A DNA stretch of 64,000 nt from Pantoea alfalfae (GTDB lineage: Bacteria > Pseudomonadota > Gammaproteobacteria > Enterobacterales > Enterobacteriaceae). Made by a program: the position numbers and the translations under genes. The stretch's first letter is position 1; each line of letters starts with the position of its first letter. Shown piece by piece: positions 50,361 through 61,128 of the stretch. The stretch lies in contig NZ_CP082292.1 in NCBI RefSeq assembly GCF_019880205.1, positions 3,782,001 through 3,846,000 on the forward strand. The letters run 5' to 3'. The notes beneath the pieces are model-generated. The model ran no database searches and was not told the origin of the DNA. It saw only the letters and a program-made list of their open reading frames with translations.

Positions 50361-51383
50361 AATAAAGCGCGCTAAAGCCGGGCCGGTCAACAGGATGGTA
50401 AAGAGACGCAACGTCTGCATCGCCATCACAAATGCCATGTTGACCTGGGTTCCCGCAGCAATAATCGCCACTGTGTCCAGCCCGCCTGGACTGGTGGCGA
50501 GATAGGCCGTCATCAGATCGATATCCAGCATGCGCGTCAATATCCACGCCAGCCCGCCACACAACAGCATCAGCCCGAAGATTGAGGCCAGCATCTGCGG
50601 CAGCGTGCGCAGTGCCAGCAGAAAGATCGGGCGAGTGAAACGCAATCCCACGCTCCAGCCAATCAGCGCATAGGCCACGGCCAGTAGCCACTCCGGCACC
50701 TGTAACACTGCGATATGGCTGCTGTTCAGTACCGCCCCCGCCAGCGCGGGCAGCAGCAGCGCGCCAGAAGGAATGCGCAGTCGTGTCCCCAGCCACGCGC
50801 CGGCCAGCATCACCATCAGCGTAATCGCAAAGCCATAATTCAGCACGGGAAACCAGAGCAGCGAAACGCTGTGCGCTTCATCGCCCAGCCCGATGCGCGC
50901 GACCAGCGCGGCCGCCGAGGCGACAAACAGTACCCGCAGATACTGCATAAACGCCACCAGTCTCACGTCAGCGCCAAAGTCCCCCGCCATTGCTACCATT
51001 GCCGAAGCACCGCCCGGTGACGAGCCCCATGCGCCGGTCGGGCCAGGCAGATGACTGAAGCGAACCAGCAGAAAACCCGACAGGCCGCTGGCGGCCAGCG
51101 TCAGCAGCAGCACCGCCAGCACGATTGGCCACTCCTGAACCAGCGGTGTCAGAATCGAAGGCGACAGGCTCTGCGCAATCATGCAACCCAGCACCGCCTG
51201 AGCAAGCAGGAAGAATCGTTTATCAATTCGCAGTGTGGCTCCTGACAGGCCCATCACCACACCTACAATCATCGGTCCCAGTAGCAGCGCGGCGGGTACA
51301 TGAAAATAATGCAGCACCGCGCCCAGTAGTACCGAGATCAGCAGCAGTAGCGTCCACTGCGCGCGCAACGAAAAAGCGTCCAT
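50331..51383 (-). CDS. abrB: AbrB-type membrane protein (PF05145 family)
   Basis: A 350-residue integral membrane protein with about ten hydrophobic segments in two duplicated halves; the PGGASAMVAMAGDFGADVRLVAFMQ and PGGLDTVAIIAAG repeats mark them. It matches the AidB-regulator/ammonia-monooxygenase-like family, with E. coli AbrB (348) as relative. In E. coli abrB is elsewhere and this slot holds yigF/yigG. The transported or sensed molecule is unknown. It ends inside the rarD 3' end. Confidence 0.82.
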   Translation of the reverse strand: MDAFSLRAQWTLLLLISVLLGAVLHYFHVPAALLLGPMIVGVVMGLSGATLRIDKRFFLLAQAVLGCMIAQSLSPSILTPLVQEWPIVLAVLLLTLAASGLSGFLLVRFSHLPGPTGAWGSSPGGASAMVAMAGDFGADVRLVAFMQYLRVLFVASAAALVARIGLGDEAHSVSLLWFPVLNYGFAITLMVMLAGAWLGTRLRIPSGALLLPALAGAVLNSSHIAVLQVPEWLLAVAYALIGWSVGLRFTRPIFLLALRTLPQMLASIFGLMLLCGGLAWILTRMLDIDLMTAYLATSPGGLDTVAIIAAGTQVNMAFVMAMQTLRLFTILLTGPALARFISRYARAGTE

Positions 51384-51450
51384 AAAAAGTTAATAATTTG
51401 TAAAAACAGGAGGGTAAGATTACGCAGAAATGGGGACAGGAGCCAGCAGA

Positions 51451-51473
51451 ACGGGCCATCTCAGATGGCCCGT
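51451..51473. terminator. Stem-loop between abrB and corA
   Basis: A 10-bp perfect stem ACGGGCCATC-TCA-GATGGCCCGT located 8 bp after the corA stop. It is the likely corA terminator. The T-rich side lies on the plus strand (TTCTTATTTT), so it would stop plus-strand transcription at least as well. Confidence 0.75.
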
Positions 51474-51480
51474 TCTTATT

Positions 51481-52434
51481 TTAAAGCCAGTTTTTACGTT
51501 TGAAATAGAGATAAGGCGCCAGTCCGGCCAGAATCATCAGGCCGATCGCGGCCGGATAACCAAAGCTCCACTTCAGTTCCGGCATAAACTCAAAGTTCAT
51601 CCCATAGCTGGAGGCCACCAGCGTCGGCGGCAGAAACACCACGGAAACCACTGAGAAGATCTTGATGATGCGGTTCTGCTCAATGTTGATAAAGCCCATG
51701 GCCGCCTGCATCAGGAAGTTGACCTTCTGGAACAACGATTCGTTATGCGGCAGCAGCGATTCGATATCGCGCAGAATTTCCCGCGCCTGCTCCAGCTGAT
51801 TACCCGGAAGACGCGCTTTACGCACCAGGAAATTCAGGGCGCGCTGGGTATCCATCAGACAGAGACGCACCTTCCAGCCGATATCTTCCAGTTCGGCGAG
51901 CCGCGACAGCGCCTGATCGTACTCTTCGCCCTGCTGACCTTCCATGATGACCCGGCTCAGTTTCTCCAGTGCGCTATAGATGTTCTCGATTTCATCCGCC
52001 AGCTGTTCGATTTTGGTTTCAAACAGGTCGAGCAGCAGCTCAAAGGCATTGCCATCGATCAGGGTCTGGTTACGGGCGCGCATACGATAGAGGCGGAAAG
52101 CGGGCAGTTCACGTTCGCGCAGCGTGTAGAGTCGGCCTTCACGAATGGTGAACGCCACGGTGGAGTTACCGGCATGATCGTCAGCATCTTCATAGAAGAA
52201 GAAGGAGTGGATATGCAGACCATCTTCATCTTCGAAGAAGCGTGCCGAGGCCTCGATATCTTCCAGCTCTGGCCGTGTTGCCAGGCTCTGGCCCAGCTCC
52301 GTTTGCACCCGGTCACGCTCGCCCTCTTCCGGCTCGATCAGATCGACCCAGACAGAGTTGGTCAGTTTGTCGGTTTCGTCTTCCAGCTCCAGTCGCGTCA
52401 GGCGGCTGTGATCCAGTTTAAATGCGCTCAGCAT
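51481..52434 (-). CDS. corA: Magnesium/cobalt transporter CorA
   Basis: Pentameric Mg2+ channel. The 317-residue protein has the long cytoplasmic funnel domain and two C-terminal membrane helices. The ion selectivity signature [11 protein letters not shown] (GMN motif, about residue 278) lies between them, and a basic KRKNWL ends the chain. E. coli CorA is 316 residues and nearly identical in the last 100. The ATG at 52434 gives [17 protein letters not shown] long leader with a possible control ORF precedes it. Confidence 0.99.
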   Translation of the reverse strand: MLSAFKLDHSRLTRLELEDETDKLTNSVWVDLIEPEEGERDRVQTELGQSLATRPELEDIEASARFFEDEDGLHIHSFFFYEDADDHAGNSTVAFTIREGRLYTLRERELPAFRLYRMRARNQTLIDGNAFELLLDLFETKIEQLADEIENIYSALEKLSRVIMEGQQGEEYDQALSRLAELEDIGWKVRLCLMDTQRALNFLVRKARLPGNQLEQAREILRDIESLLPHNESLFQKVNFLMQAAMGFINIEQNRIIKIFSVVSVVFLPPTLVASSYGMNFEFMPELKWSFGYPAAIGLMILAGLAPYLYFKRKNWL

Positions 52435-52736
52435 AGCAATACTCCCCATTGCAGACTAAATGGGACAAAGCGGTCCGCCGTTCCTTTAAAGGGAACAGGC
52501 AGCCTGAACACGGAAACAGAGTTTCAAAGATAAATCAGTGCTGACTCGCGCGACGGAATCAAAAAGGGAGGTCGCTGATAACCGCTAAGGCTACCCGCGT
52601 AAAGAGGTAGCCTTAGATGTTATGCCTGATATCCAGGTCATTGAGCCAGCATCGACTGGGCGTGTCCAAGGCATTGTCCTCTCATGATAATAGTGGGCGC
52701 ATGTTACGCTGAGACGAAAAAGCCGTCAACCGCGTG
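52435..52736 (-). promoter_or_regulatory. corA promoter and long 5' leader
   Basis: On the minus strand a promoter TTGACG (52724-52729), 17-bp spacer and TAACAT (52701-52706) with a GCGCC discriminator starts a leader of about 260 nt. The leader holds a small reading frame (52591-52674), an 11-bp perfect hairpin (52585-52595 with 52606-52616) and then a C/U-rich stretch to corA. Salmonella corA is known to have a leader with the short ORF corL and Rho control, so this may be its counterpart. Confidence 0.7.
52591..52674 (-). CDS. Candidate corA leader peptide (CorL-like)
   Basis: A 27-codon frame starting MPWTRPVDAGSM and ending at TAG. The ribosome binding site is GAGAGGACA directly before the ATG. 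The frame is located about 20 nt after the predicted corA start site. Its last codons and stop lie inside the 11-bp hairpin, so translation would melt the hairpin. I do not recognise the peptide sequence itself; the call rests on position and layout. Confidence 0.5.
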   Translation of the reverse strand: MPWTRPVDAGSMTWISGITSKATSLRG

Positions 52737-54899
52737 CTAAAGCGTTTCCAGCTTCGCGTAAGCCGCCACCAGCCACTTGATTCCCTGACCCTGAAACGCC
52801 ACCTGCAGGCGACTGTGCTCACCGCTGCCTTCCAGATTAATGATGGTGCCTTCGCCAAATTTTGCGTGATGAACACGCTGGCCCAGCGCGAATCCACTGT
52901 CATTTTTGGTCACCGGGGCACCCATACGCTGATGGTTGACCGGACGGCTGACGCTGGCGCGCAGACGCACTTCTTCGATGCAGGTCTCGGGCAGTTCGCC
53001 GATAAAACGGGAAGGCCGGTGATACACTTCCTTACCATAGAGTCGGCGGGTTTCAGCGTAGGTCAGCGTCAGCTTGAGCATCGCGCGGGTCACACCGACA
53101 TACGCCAGACGACGCTCCTCTTCCAGCCGCCCGCCTTCATCCAGCGACATCTGGCTTGGGAACATGCCCTCTTCCATGCCGACGATAAAGACCTGGCTGA
53201 ACTCCAGCCCTTTTGCTGAGTGCAACGTCATCAGCTGAACCGCATCCTGCCATTTATCTGCCTGACCTTCGCCCGCTTCCAGCGCCGCGTGGGATAAGAA
53301 GGCCTGCAGCGGCATCAGATCTTCATCTTCATCCTGATAGCTGAACTGACGGGTTGCCGTCACCAGCTCCTCAAGGTTTTCGATACGCGCCTGACCCTTT
53401 TCGCCTTTTTCCTGCTCATACATCAGCCACAGGCCAGAGTCTTTGATAACCCGGTCGGTCTGAACATGCAGCGGTAATTCGGCAGTTTCGGTAGCCAGTG
53501 AATCGACCAGCTCACAGAAGCGTTGCAGTGCAGACGCGGCGCGGCCAGCCAGTGCGCGACTTTGTAGCAGTTCGCGCGTAGCCTGCCACAGCGTCATCTG
53601 ACGTTCACGCGCCGTCTGACGCACCACGTCGAGCGTGCGATCGCCCACGCCGCGCGTCGGGGTATTCACCACGCGCTCAAAGGCGGCGTCGTCATTGCGG
53701 TTCGCCATCAGACGCAGATAGGAGAGCGCATCTTTGATCTCCTGGCGTTCAAAGAAGCGCATGCCGCCATAAATACGGTACGGCATGCTGCTCTGCAGCA
53801 GCGCCTCTTCCAGCACACGCGACTGGGCGTTGCTGCGATAGAGAATGGCGCAGTCGTTGAGCGCACCGCCGTTCTCCATCCAGACCTTGATGCGGTTGAC
53901 CACGAAGCGTGCTTCATCCAGCTCATTAAAAGCGCAGTAGATAGAGATCGGTTCGCCATCGCTGCCTTCGGTCCAGAGCTCTTTACCCAGACGGCCATTG
54001 TTGTTGGCGATCAGGGCGTTGGCCGCTTTCAGGATATTATTGGTTGAGCGATAGTTCTGCTCCAGACGGATCGTTTCCGCGCCAGGAAAATCCTGCAGAA
54101 AGCGCTGAATATTCTCAACCTGCGCACCGCGCCAGCCGTAGATCGACTGATCATCATCCCCCACGATGATCACACGGCCGCTGTCACCCGCCAGCATCCG
54201 AATCCAGGCATACTGAATGTTGTTGGTATCCTGAAACTCATCCACCAGCACGTTGGTAAAGCGTTCGCGGTAGTGATTCAGGATATGCGGCTTGTTGAGC
54301 CAGAGCTCATGAGCGCGCAGCAGCAGCTCGGCGAAGTCGACCAAACCGGCGCGGTCACAGGCTTCCTGATAAGCCTGATAAATGCGCAGCCAGGTCTGCT
54401 CAATCGGATTGCCATAACTTTCAATGTGCTTTGGCCGCAGGCCTTCATCTTTTTTGCCGTTGATGTACCACATGCCCTGGCGCGCAGGCCACTGCTTGTC
54501 ATCAAGGTTCATCGATTTGATCAGGCGCTTGAGCAGACGCAGCTGGTCTTCACTGTCGAGGATCTGAAAATCCTGCGGCAGACCGGCGTCAAGATGGTGG
54601 GCACGCAGTAAGCGATGCGCCAGACCGTGGAAAGTCCCGATCCACATCCCGCCCTGACTGGTGCCGATCAGATGTTCGATACGGTGACGCATCTCTGCTG
54701 CCGCTTTGTTGGTAAAGGTCACCGCCATGATCGAATAAGGTGAGCAGTTCTCGACTGACATCAGCCAGGCAATGCGATGCACCAGCACCCGCGTTTTACC
54801 ACTGCCCGCGCCTGCCAGCACCAGCAGGTTACTGCGCGGAGCCGCAACGGCCGCGCGCTGATTGTCATTCAAACCGTCGAGCAGTTCAGAAACGTCCAT
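52737..54899 (-). CDS. uvrD: DNA helicase II (UvrD)
   Basis: SF1 helicase for mismatch and nucleotide-excision repair, 720 residues as in E. coli. Walker A is GAGSGKTR (about 29-36), motif II DEFQDT, QSIYGWRGAQ, the motif VI VTRAM and the C-terminal Tudor-like domain (about 670-720, FGEGTIINLEGSGEHSRLQVAFQG). I chose the ATG at 54899 (MDVSELLDGLNDNQ). A LexA-type box lies upstream at 55034-55049. Confidence 0.99.
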   Translation of the reverse strand: MDVSELLDGLNDNQRAAVAAPRSNLLVLAGAGSGKTRVLVHRIAWLMSVENCSPYSIMAVTFTNKAAAEMRHRIEHLIGTSQGGMWIGTFHGLAHRLLRAHHLDAGLPQDFQILDSEDQLRLLKRLIKSMNLDDKQWPARQGMWYINGKKDEGLRPKHIESYGNPIEQTWLRIYQAYQEACDRAGLVDFAELLLRAHELWLNKPHILNHYRERFTNVLVDEFQDTNNIQYAWIRMLAGDSGRVIIVGDDDQSIYGWRGAQVENIQRFLQDFPGAETIRLEQNYRSTNNILKAANALIANNNGRLGKELWTEGSDGEPISIYCAFNELDEARFVVNRIKVWMENGGALNDCAILYRSNAQSRVLEEALLQSSMPYRIYGGMRFFERQEIKDALSYLRLMANRNDDAAFERVVNTPTRGVGDRTLDVVRQTARERQMTLWQATRELLQSRALAGRAASALQRFCELVDSLATETAELPLHVQTDRVIKDSGLWLMYEQEKGEKGQARIENLEELVTATRQFSYQDEDEDLMPLQAFLSHAALEAGEGQADKWQDAVQLMTLHSAKGLEFSQVFIVGMEEGMFPSQMSLDEGGRLEEERRLAYVGVTRAMLKLTLTYAETRRLYGKEVYHRPSRFIGELPETCIEEVRLRASVSRPVNHQRMGAPVTKNDSGFALGQRVHHAKFGEGTIINLEGSGEHSRLQVAFQGQGIKWLVAAYAKLETL

Positions 54900-55033
54900 A
54901 AGCACCGTTTACCAGAGAAAAACGCCGTCGCCGCGCTGTTTACTGCGCCTGCCGTAAGGCATTGTCGCGGCCAGTCAGGCTGCGCCACGGACGCCGGATA
55001 AAGCACAGCGGCCTGGCAGAAAAAGGGAGACGA

Positions 55034-55049
55034 CTGGATAAATTTACAG
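55034..55049 (-). promoter_or_regulatory. LexA (SOS) box upstream of uvrD
   Basis: On the minus strand CTGTAAATTTATCCAG: the CTGT-N8-ACAG pattern with one mismatch, A/T-rich centre. It is 135 bp before the uvrD ATG and resembles the known E. coli uvrD box. It overlaps no gene; yigB ends at 55053. Confidence 0.8.
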
Positions 55050-55052
55050 CCA

Positions 55053-55769
55053 TTATAGCAGTGAGGTGAGTGATGCCAACCGCGAAATTTCGACATGCGG
55101 CAACAGGCGCGCATCCGGGATATGCATCAGGTTGCCCTGCCGCAGGTTAACCCAGCAGGCCTGCATGCCGCAGCGCAGTGAGCCGGCGACATCAGTAGTC
55201 AGGTCGTCGCCCACATGCAGAATGTGTTGTGGCGCAATATCAAGGCGTTGCGCGGCAAGCTGATACATATCCTGCCACGGCTTAGCACGCCCGTCAGGTC
55301 CGGCCCGCAACGTGAAGCGGAAATATTCAGCGATGCCCATTTTTTCCGGGCTGGCGTTGCCATTGGTTACCGCCACCAGCGGGATTTTTTCCGCCAGCGC
55401 CTTCAGCGTTTGATGCGTCTCGTCCGGCATCTCGACCTGACTCCGCCACTGATGGAACACCGCCATGACCTCTGCCGCGCCCGCGGTCGCTTCCGCAGCA
55501 GAGAGGCCGATATTCAGCATCGCCAGCTCTACCGAACGGCGTCGCCACTCTGAAACGTCATGATAGATCTCAGGCTCGCGCTGCAGCAGTTGATCGCGCA
55601 ACTGCTGATAATCCTGCGGCGTGAAGTCACGCAGCGCCGGATGAAAAGCCTGCAAAGCAGCGTGAGACTCCAGCGTGGTGCGACGGATTACTGGATAGTT
55701 ATCGTAGAGCGTGTCATCAAGATCGAAGGTCATGGCTTTTATGGCCGACAGCGGACGATAAAACTTCAT
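55053..55769 (-). CDS. yigB: FMN phosphatase YigB
   Basis: HAD-superfamily phosphatase of 238 residues; the E. coli orthologue hydrolyses FMN and 5-amino-6-(5-phosphoribitylamino)uracil in riboflavin synthesis. The nucleophile motif is DLDDTLYDN (about 16-24), the second motif TNGNASPE, the Lys is in GRAKPW and the metal site is [10 protein letters not shown]. Its ATG overlaps the xerC stop (ATGA). Confidence 0.97.
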   Translation of the reverse strand: MKFYRPLSAIKAMTFDLDDTLYDNYPVIRRTTLESHAALQAFHPALRDFTPQDYQQLRDQLLQREPEIYHDVSEWRRRSVELAMLNIGLSAAEATAGAAEVMAVFHQWRSQVEMPDETHQTLKALAEKIPLVAVTNGNASPEKMGIAEYFRFTLRAGPDGRAKPWQDMYQLAAQRLDIAPQHILHVGDDLTTDVAGSLRCGMQACWVNLRQGNLMHIPDARLLPHVEISRLASLTSLL

Positions 55770-56671
55770 TCGTTCTTTCCTCGTTTGGCGCGGGGATGCG
55801 CAGCGTCATACACCGAAGCCAGATGCTGGAAGTCGAGATGGGTGTAGATCTGGGTAGTCGAGAGGTTCGCATGACCCAGTAACTCCTGCACGGCACGCAG
55901 GTCGCCGCTGGACTCCAGCAGATGCGTGGCAAAAGAGTGTCGCAGCTTATGCGGATGGATATGGCTCGCCACACCCTGTCTGATGCCCCATTCGGCAAAG
56001 CGTTTCTGCACGTTGCGGGGCGAGATGCGGTTGCCACGCGTCGACAGAAACAGTGCATCATCCTGGCCGCCAAAGGTTTCACGCAGCGGCAGCCAGTGCT
56101 GGATCCAGGTGACCGCCGTGCGGCCAATCGGCACCCGGCGCTCTTTACTGCCCTTACCCACGACCCACACTTCGCCGGAATCGAGGTCGACGTGGCGGCA
56201 ATCCATATTCACCAGCTCGGAGAGACGCAGCCCGCCGCCATACATCACTTCCAGCATTGCGCGGTCGCGCACCGCCAGCGGATCGTTAAGGTCGATCTCC
56301 AGCAGCTGGTTCACTTCATCCACATCAATATTCTTAGGCAGATGGCGCGCTTTACGTGGCGTCATCACCCCTTTGGCCGGATTAGCGGAGAGCAACCCCT
56401 GGCTCACCTGCCAGTCGAGAAAACTGCGCAGGGCGGAGAGACGCAACGCGAGGCTGCTGGCAGAGAGTCCGGCGCGACGACTGCGCGCCGCCATGCTGCG
56501 CACCTGCGCAGGTTCCAGTTGCGCCCAGCTGCCGAGCTTCATCTCATCAGCAATTGCAACCAGCGCGGTCAGCTGGCGCGCATAGCTGCTCTGGGTTAAC
56601 GGACTCAGCTGGCGCTCCACTTTCAGGTAGCGCAGAAATCCGTCGACCGCCTCCTGCAGCGCGCTGCTCAT
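55766..56671 (-). CDS. xerC: Tyrosine recombinase XerC
   Basis: Resolves chromosome dimers at dif with XerD and FtsK. The 301-residue protein has the SAM-like core-binding domain (about 1-90) and the catalytic domain with Arg in [10 protein letters not shown], Lys in [22 protein letters not shown], then [15 protein letters not shown] with the nucleophile Tyr. The ATG at 56671 overlaps the upstream gene's stop (ATGA); an ATG 15 bp earlier is possible. Confidence 0.98.
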   Translation of the reverse strand: MSSALQEAVDGFLRYLKVERQLSPLTQSSYARQLTALVAIADEMKLGSWAQLEPAQVRSMAARSRRAGLSASSLALRLSALRSFLDWQVSQGLLSANPAKGVMTPRKARHLPKNIDVDEVNQLLEIDLNDPLAVRDRAMLEVMYGGGLRLSELVNMDCRHVDLDSGEVWVVGKGSKERRVPIGRTAVTWIQHWLPLRETFGGQDDALFLSTRGNRISPRNVQKRFAEWGIRQGVASHIHPHKLRHSFATHLLESSGDLRAVQELLGHANLSTTQIYTHLDFQHLASVYDAAHPRAKRGKNE

Positions 56672-57372
56672 GCGCGCTCTACCCAACGGGAAAGCAGGCC
56701 AGGCATCATCTGTGAAAGATGCTGTAACAGCAGCGTTCCCATGCCCGACTGATAGTGCTGGCTGTCACGGCTGCTGAATACCAGCACGCCGAGATCGCCC
56801 TCTTCGCCCATCAGCGACATCGCAACCGAGCCAATTGCTTTGGCCTGCGGCAGCAGCAGCAGGAGTTCCGGCCCATTGATATTACCGAGATAATGATGCT
56901 GGTTGCCGAAGCGCTGAATACGCAGCGGTTCAAACGCCTGACGCGACAGGCTCAGTTGGAAGAAATCGGAGGGCGCGCCCAGCAGCCATTTATCACTGAA
57001 CAGCCGCACATTGGCGCCCGCCAGGCCTAACTCTCGCGCCCAGCGATGCAGACGGTTGAGCATATCCTGCAGCGAATCTGCCGCGGCCAGATGACTTTCC
57101 AGCGACAGCAGACGATCAAACAGCTCATGGTTAGCGCTGGCCTGCTCCATCAGCAGGGTGATCTCTTCTTCCAGCCGCTGGATGTGGTTGCGTTGCCGCG
57201 CCATATGCCACTCGACCAGTGACACGCTGCCGCGCACCGGATGCGGCACCGCCATCTGTTCAACTTCGCGGGCATTACGGATAAAGAAATCGGGATTCTG
57301 CCGCAGATAATCACTGACAGCCTGATCGTCCAGCAGAACCGAACTGTCAGCCTGCTCTTCGATATTTTTCAT
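56668..57372 (-). CDS. yigA: DUF484 protein YigA
   Basis: A 234-residue protein of the DUF484 family, with a helical N-terminal part ([14 protein letters not shown]) and a coiled coil (about 60-90). The C-terminal half is GAF-like (about 95-225; [22 protein letters not shown]). The function is unknown. It is embedded in the conserved dapF-yigA-xerC-yigB chain and overlaps both neighbours by four bases. The ATG at 57372 was chosen because upstream codons lie inside dapF. Confidence 0.93.
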   Translation of the reverse strand: MKNIEEQADSSVLLDDQAVSDYLRQNPDFFIRNAREVEQMAVPHPVRGSVSLVEWHMARQRNHIQRLEEEITLLMEQASANHELFDRLLSLESHLAAADSLQDMLNRLHRWARELGLAGANVRLFSDKWLLGAPSDFFQLSLSRQAFEPLRIQRFGNQHHYLGNINGPELLLLLPQAKAIGSVAMSLMGEEGDLGVLVFSSRDSQHYQSGMGTLLLQHLSQMMPGLLSRWVERA

Positions 57373-58193
57373 AGATGAATAAACCCATCGTAGACGTGTG
57401 TCGCAGGCCCGGTCATGTAGAGCGGCTGACCGGCACCTTTCCAGGAGATATGCAGCGTCCCGCCAGGCAGGTCGACACGCACTTTCGGTGCCAGAATGCC
57501 CTGCTGAATGCCGCATGCAACGGCAGCACAGGCGCCGCTGCCGCACGCCTGCGTTTCACCCGCTCCACGTTCGTAGACGCGCAGCCGGATATGTTCGGGA
57601 TTAATGATCTCCATAAAACCGACATTGACGCGATCCGGGAAACGCTCGTGGCTCTCGAGAATCGGGCCCAGCAGTTCAACCTGCGCGGTTTTAACGCTTT
57701 CCACCTGAATGACGCAGTGGGGATTCCCCATCGACACTGCACCCAGCATCACCGTCTGTTCGGCCACGCGCAGCAGATAGAGATTCTCGGCTTTGTTGGC
57801 GCGGAACGGCACCTGCTGAGGCTCAAAGTTGGGCTCACCCATGTTCACGCGCACGTGATCGTCAGGCGTCACGGTTAACACCATGCGGCCATTCTGGGTA
57901 CTGACCCGGATGTCGCTTTTGTTGGTCAGCCCTTTCAGCTGAACAAAGCGGGCAAAACAGCGTGCACCGTTGCCGCACTGCGCCACTTCACTGCCGTCAG
58001 CGTTGAAAATTCGATAGTGAAAATCGAGATCGGGATCGTAAGGCGGTTCAACAATCAGCAGCTGATCAAAACCGATCCCCAGATGACGATCGGCCAGCCG
58101 GCGGATCAATTCCGGCGAGAAGAAGACGTTTTGTGTCACTGCATCCACAACCATAAAATCGTTGCCGAGACCGTGCATTTTGGAGAACTGCAT
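57369..58193 (-). CDS. dapF: Diaminopimelate epimerase
   Basis: Converts LL- to meso-diaminopimelate for peptidoglycan and lysine. The 274-residue protein (E. coli 274) carries the two catalytic cysteines in QCGNGARC (about 73) and ACGSGAC (about 217) in two mirrored halves. The ATG at 58193 has a GGAG site and gives [13 protein letters not shown]. It overlaps yigA by four bases. Confidence 0.99.
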   Translation of the reverse strand: MQFSKMHGLGNDFMVVDAVTQNVFFSPELIRRLADRHLGIGFDQLLIVEPPYDPDLDFHYRIFNADGSEVAQCGNGARCFARFVQLKGLTNKSDIRVSTQNGRMVLTVTPDDHVRVNMGEPNFEPQQVPFRANKAENLYLLRVAEQTVMLGAVSMGNPHCVIQVESVKTAQVELLGPILESHERFPDRVNVGFMEIINPEHIRLRVYERGAGETQACGSGACAAVACGIQQGILAPKVRVDLPGGTLHISWKGAGQPLYMTGPATHVYDGFIHL

Positions 58194-58221
58194 TTTTTGC
58201 TCCGCCGGATAAGCCATCAGA

Positions 58222-58422
58222 TTAGTTCGCTTTTACGCCTGAATTGCCGGTCACCAGCCCGCCGACATCGGCTTTAGAGGCATCCGCTTTCTGGCGGTCG
58301 GTTGGGGCTTGTTGTTTCTTCGGCTGGTCCTTCGGCGGGAAGTAGAGCGGTCCTTTCAGACCACAACCTGCAAGGCTGATTACTGCCAGTGTCATGGCCA
58401 ACAGGCTTATTACTTTCTTCAT
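58222..58422 (-). CDS. lptM: LptD-associated lipoprotein LptM (YifL)
   Basis: A 66-residue lipoprotein with signal segment and lipobox LAGC (Cys 20), then the family hallmark [10 protein letters not shown]. In E. coli LptM helps LptD mature and assemble with LptE. The remaining tail is hydrophilic and Lys/Gln/Pro-rich. It lies between cyaA and dapF on the same strand. Confidence 0.95.
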   Translation of the reverse strand: MKKVISLLAMTLAVISLAGCGLKGPLYFPPKDQPKKQQAPTDRQKADASKADVGGLVTGNSGVKAN

Positions 58423-58569
58423 TCTTTATGCTCTTTATGTCCTTTACCTGGATGCTTATCATCGCAGTTGAAGGTGGAAAAGCAACAGGAAATCCCCGCA
58501 AATAGCGTGAACCGGGTGACAGGCCAGGAAGATAGCGGCCACCTGCAGAGCGCAGGCAGCCCGTCAGCA

Positions 58570-61128
58570 TCAATGCACCTGATAGCGCGGTTGATAGTCG
58601 CTGTTGTCGTTGTCAGGCTGCGTCGTACAGAGCTGCGTCAGCGTCTGACTCCGGAATGGAATCACCTGGAATCGATCACCGGTGTTCACAATCTGGTAGA
58701 ACTGCGGCAGGTTGAAGTTGATAAAGCTCGACCCATAGGTGAAGCGATCGTGCGATGAGGAGTAGAAGCGGCTGACGTCGCGCACCAGCTCCTCTTTGCT
58801 GCCTTCACAGTGATGATAGACCTCAACCCGATTGGTCTCATCAAGGATATAGATGTTGAAGCCGCGCTCATCCGTGGTGTTTTCAAAGAAGAACTGAATG
58901 ATGCCTTCGCTGGCATAGCCGTTCACTACCGGTGGCAGCGGCGTCTGATTCGTTTCGACTTTGATCGACAACCCATGCAGCTTGTTGTTGGAGATCGCGC
59001 CATAAAATTCCACGGCGTTTTCAAGCTTCTGCACCGAGACACTCATGCGTTCAAAGAACAGTCCCCAGGTCTCGCCTGCCATGCGCAGCGCTTTGAAGCG
59101 GCCCGGCTCCTGACGTGTGCTGGAGAGGCGCAGCTCAATGCATTCAGAGACCAGCTGTTGCACGCGCGTGCGAATCAGACCGCGCAGATGCTGGCTGTAG
59201 CAGAACACTTCCACCGTATCCGGGGGTGCGGCATCCTGATGCATCTTGCCGAGAATGGTTTTCAGCCCTTCGATCATCGCCTGTTCACCGCTAAAGTGCA
59301 GCGTACGCACTTCATTCCAGGAGTTGCGATAGAGCAGATCGATGCTGCCAATCAGGCACTGCTGCTGCTGACCAAAGCTAAAGACATCCAGCTTGCGGAA
59401 GTCGAAGTGCACCACCTGATTGCGGAAGGCCGCCGTCGGATCGTGCTCAAGGTTAACAATAATCGCGAGGTGCCGGATTTCGCACGGGCTGTAGAGCGCT
59501 TTTGGCGTCGGCGAAGGCAGACGCAGCGGGAAGTGGCTGGAAACATCGTTAACCAGCTCCTGCAGGCGCGCCAGGTCGCAAATCTCATTGCCTTTAATAT
59601 GCAGCCGGGTTTTACGGGTCAGCAGACCATTGAACCACGCCCAGGCCACCAGCTTGTTCAGGTAGCGGTTATATTCCAGCGGCTGATGGCTGATGATCGA
59701 ATCCATGTCCGGTGCCTGGTTATAAAGATACCAGCCGGAACGGTTGGCGCGGCCAGGCGGCACATGAATAAAGGTCAGATTCGGTTCAGAGAGATCGGGC
59801 GAAATCTGTGGATTCACCAGCGTCACTTTGCCCGGCAGCGCTTCAAACGCGGCATACAGTTTACGGGTCAATACACCGATATCCTGCGGACTGGCGCTGA
59901 CGCTTAAGTTGTTGCGACGGGCAAAGCGGATCAGGTTGCGATAACTCTGCATCATCGCATCCAGTAATTCGTTATGGGCTTCGCGCACCCGCTCGATTTT
60001 CCACCCGGCACGGTTGTCCAGAATGGCGATCTTCTCTTCGTTCCAGCCCCACTCTTTAACCAGCTGCGATAAAATCTCGCGACGCCAGCCGGTGCGTTGC
60101 TGATGATCTTCGTTGCTGAGCTTTTCACATACTTTGAGATAGAAGCAGCGACGCACCAGATCAAGGCGCGGCTGATCGTCCACGCTGGTCAGGTAGTGCG
60201 TCACGCGCTCAAGCATCATGCAGTAAGGATCGAGGCCAAAGCAGATGATTTCGCCGTCGTGCAGGCGCTGTTTGATATCCATTGCCAGCAGTTGTGTGTT
60301 CGGGTATTCCCAGCTGTAGGCTTCCAGCAGCAGCGTTTTCAGTACGGCTTTATAAGGCGAGTCGATACTTTTATAGAGCTGCCACAGGCTGGCACCGAAA
60401 TACTCTTCCGCCGACAGCGTGCCGAGGCCGCCCAGATCGAGCCACTCATTGGGGGTCAGCACGCCTTTGGCGTACAGCGACATCACGTAGTCATCGTAAT
60501 GGTGCTCTTCTTCGCCCGGCACCATATTCCACAGGAGGCGTTTGCCCGCCATACGAACCGCGGTACGGTAAAACTCATCCAGCAGTAAAATGTGTTGTGT
60601 GGAGCCGCAGTCTTCACCGCCCAGGCTGCCGCTTTCGTTATGACGGAAGCGGTTCTCGTCAATCAGGAAGAAACTCACTTCCACGCCCATCGAGACACAC
60701 CACTTCTGCAGCAGCGTACATTTACGCTGCAGATTCAGCCGCTCTTCATTATCAAGCCAGGATTGATGACACACCCAGATATCGAGATCCGAGACGCTGT
60801 TCTGCCCGACCGAGGAGGTACTGCCCATAGAGTAGATCGCAGTGATCGGCATTTCGCCTTTCGGCGCATCGGCATGGCGCAGGTCGCTGTCGCCGGTGAG
60901 ATCGGCCAGCAGCTGTCGCTGATTTTCATCAGGCGTGTAGAAGCTGATGCCATGTGGAACGCTACCTTCAAGGTAACCCGGCATCTGCGGATGTTGATAA
61001 TGTAATAAGGTTGGCAGCAGACTGTAGACGCGCTGGAAAGCGGGTCCCATGGCAGCCAGCGCACGATCAACGCGCAGCTGGTTAATTGCATCCAGTCTCT
61101 GTTTCAGTGTCTCAATGTAGAGGTACAA
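58570..61128 (-). CDS. cyaA: Class I adenylate cyclase
   Basis: Makes cAMP for CRP. The 852-residue protein has an N-terminal catalytic domain (about 1-540) with the nucleotidyltransferase-like [19 protein letters not shown] motif, and the C-terminal regulatory half that responds to phosphorylated EIIA-Glc. The start is a TTG at 61128: from there the product reads (M)[23 protein letters not shown], identical to E. coli, which also uses TTG. Frames with ATG further upstream add 34 residues of no resemblance. Confidence 0.98.
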   Translation of the reverse strand: MYLYIETLKQRLDAINQLRVDRALAAMGPAFQRVYSLLPTLLHYQHPQMPGYLEGSVPHGISFYTPDENQRQLLADLTGDSDLRHADAPKGEMPITAIYSMGSTSSVGQNSVSDLDIWVCHQSWLDNEERLNLQRKCTLLQKWCVSMGVEVSFFLIDENRFRHNESGSLGGEDCGSTQHILLLDEFYRTAVRMAGKRLLWNMVPGEEEHHYDDYVMSLYAKGVLTPNEWLDLGGLGTLSAEEYFGASLWQLYKSIDSPYKAVLKTLLLEAYSWEYPNTQLLAMDIKQRLHDGEIICFGLDPYCMMLERVTHYLTSVDDQPRLDLVRRCFYLKVCEKLSNEDHQQRTGWRREILSQLVKEWGWNEEKIAILDNRAGWKIERVREAHNELLDAMMQSYRNLIRFARRNNLSVSASPQDIGVLTRKLYAAFEALPGKVTLVNPQISPDLSEPNLTFIHVPPGRANRSGWYLYNQAPDMDSIISHQPLEYNRYLNKLVAWAWFNGLLTRKTRLHIKGNEICDLARLQELVNDVSSHFPLRLPSPTPKALYSPCEIRHLAIIVNLEHDPTAAFRNQVVHFDFRKLDVFSFGQQQQCLIGSIDLLYRNSWNEVRTLHFSGEQAMIEGLKTILGKMHQDAAPPDTVEVFCYSQHLRGLIRTRVQQLVSECIELRLSSTRQEPGRFKALRMAGETWGLFFERMSVSVQKLENAVEFYGAISNNKLHGLSIKVETNQTPLPPVVNGYASEGIIQFFFENTTDERGFNIYILDETNRVEVYHHCEGSKEELVRDVSRFYSSSHDRFTYGSSFINFNLPQFYQIVNTGDRFQVIPFRSQTLTQLCTTQPDNDNSDYQPRYQVH

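Noticed and set aside
58810..59907. 365-codon open frame opposite cyaA
   Set aside because: It is antisense to the conserved C-terminal half of CyaA; no family resemblance and no ribosome binding site of note.
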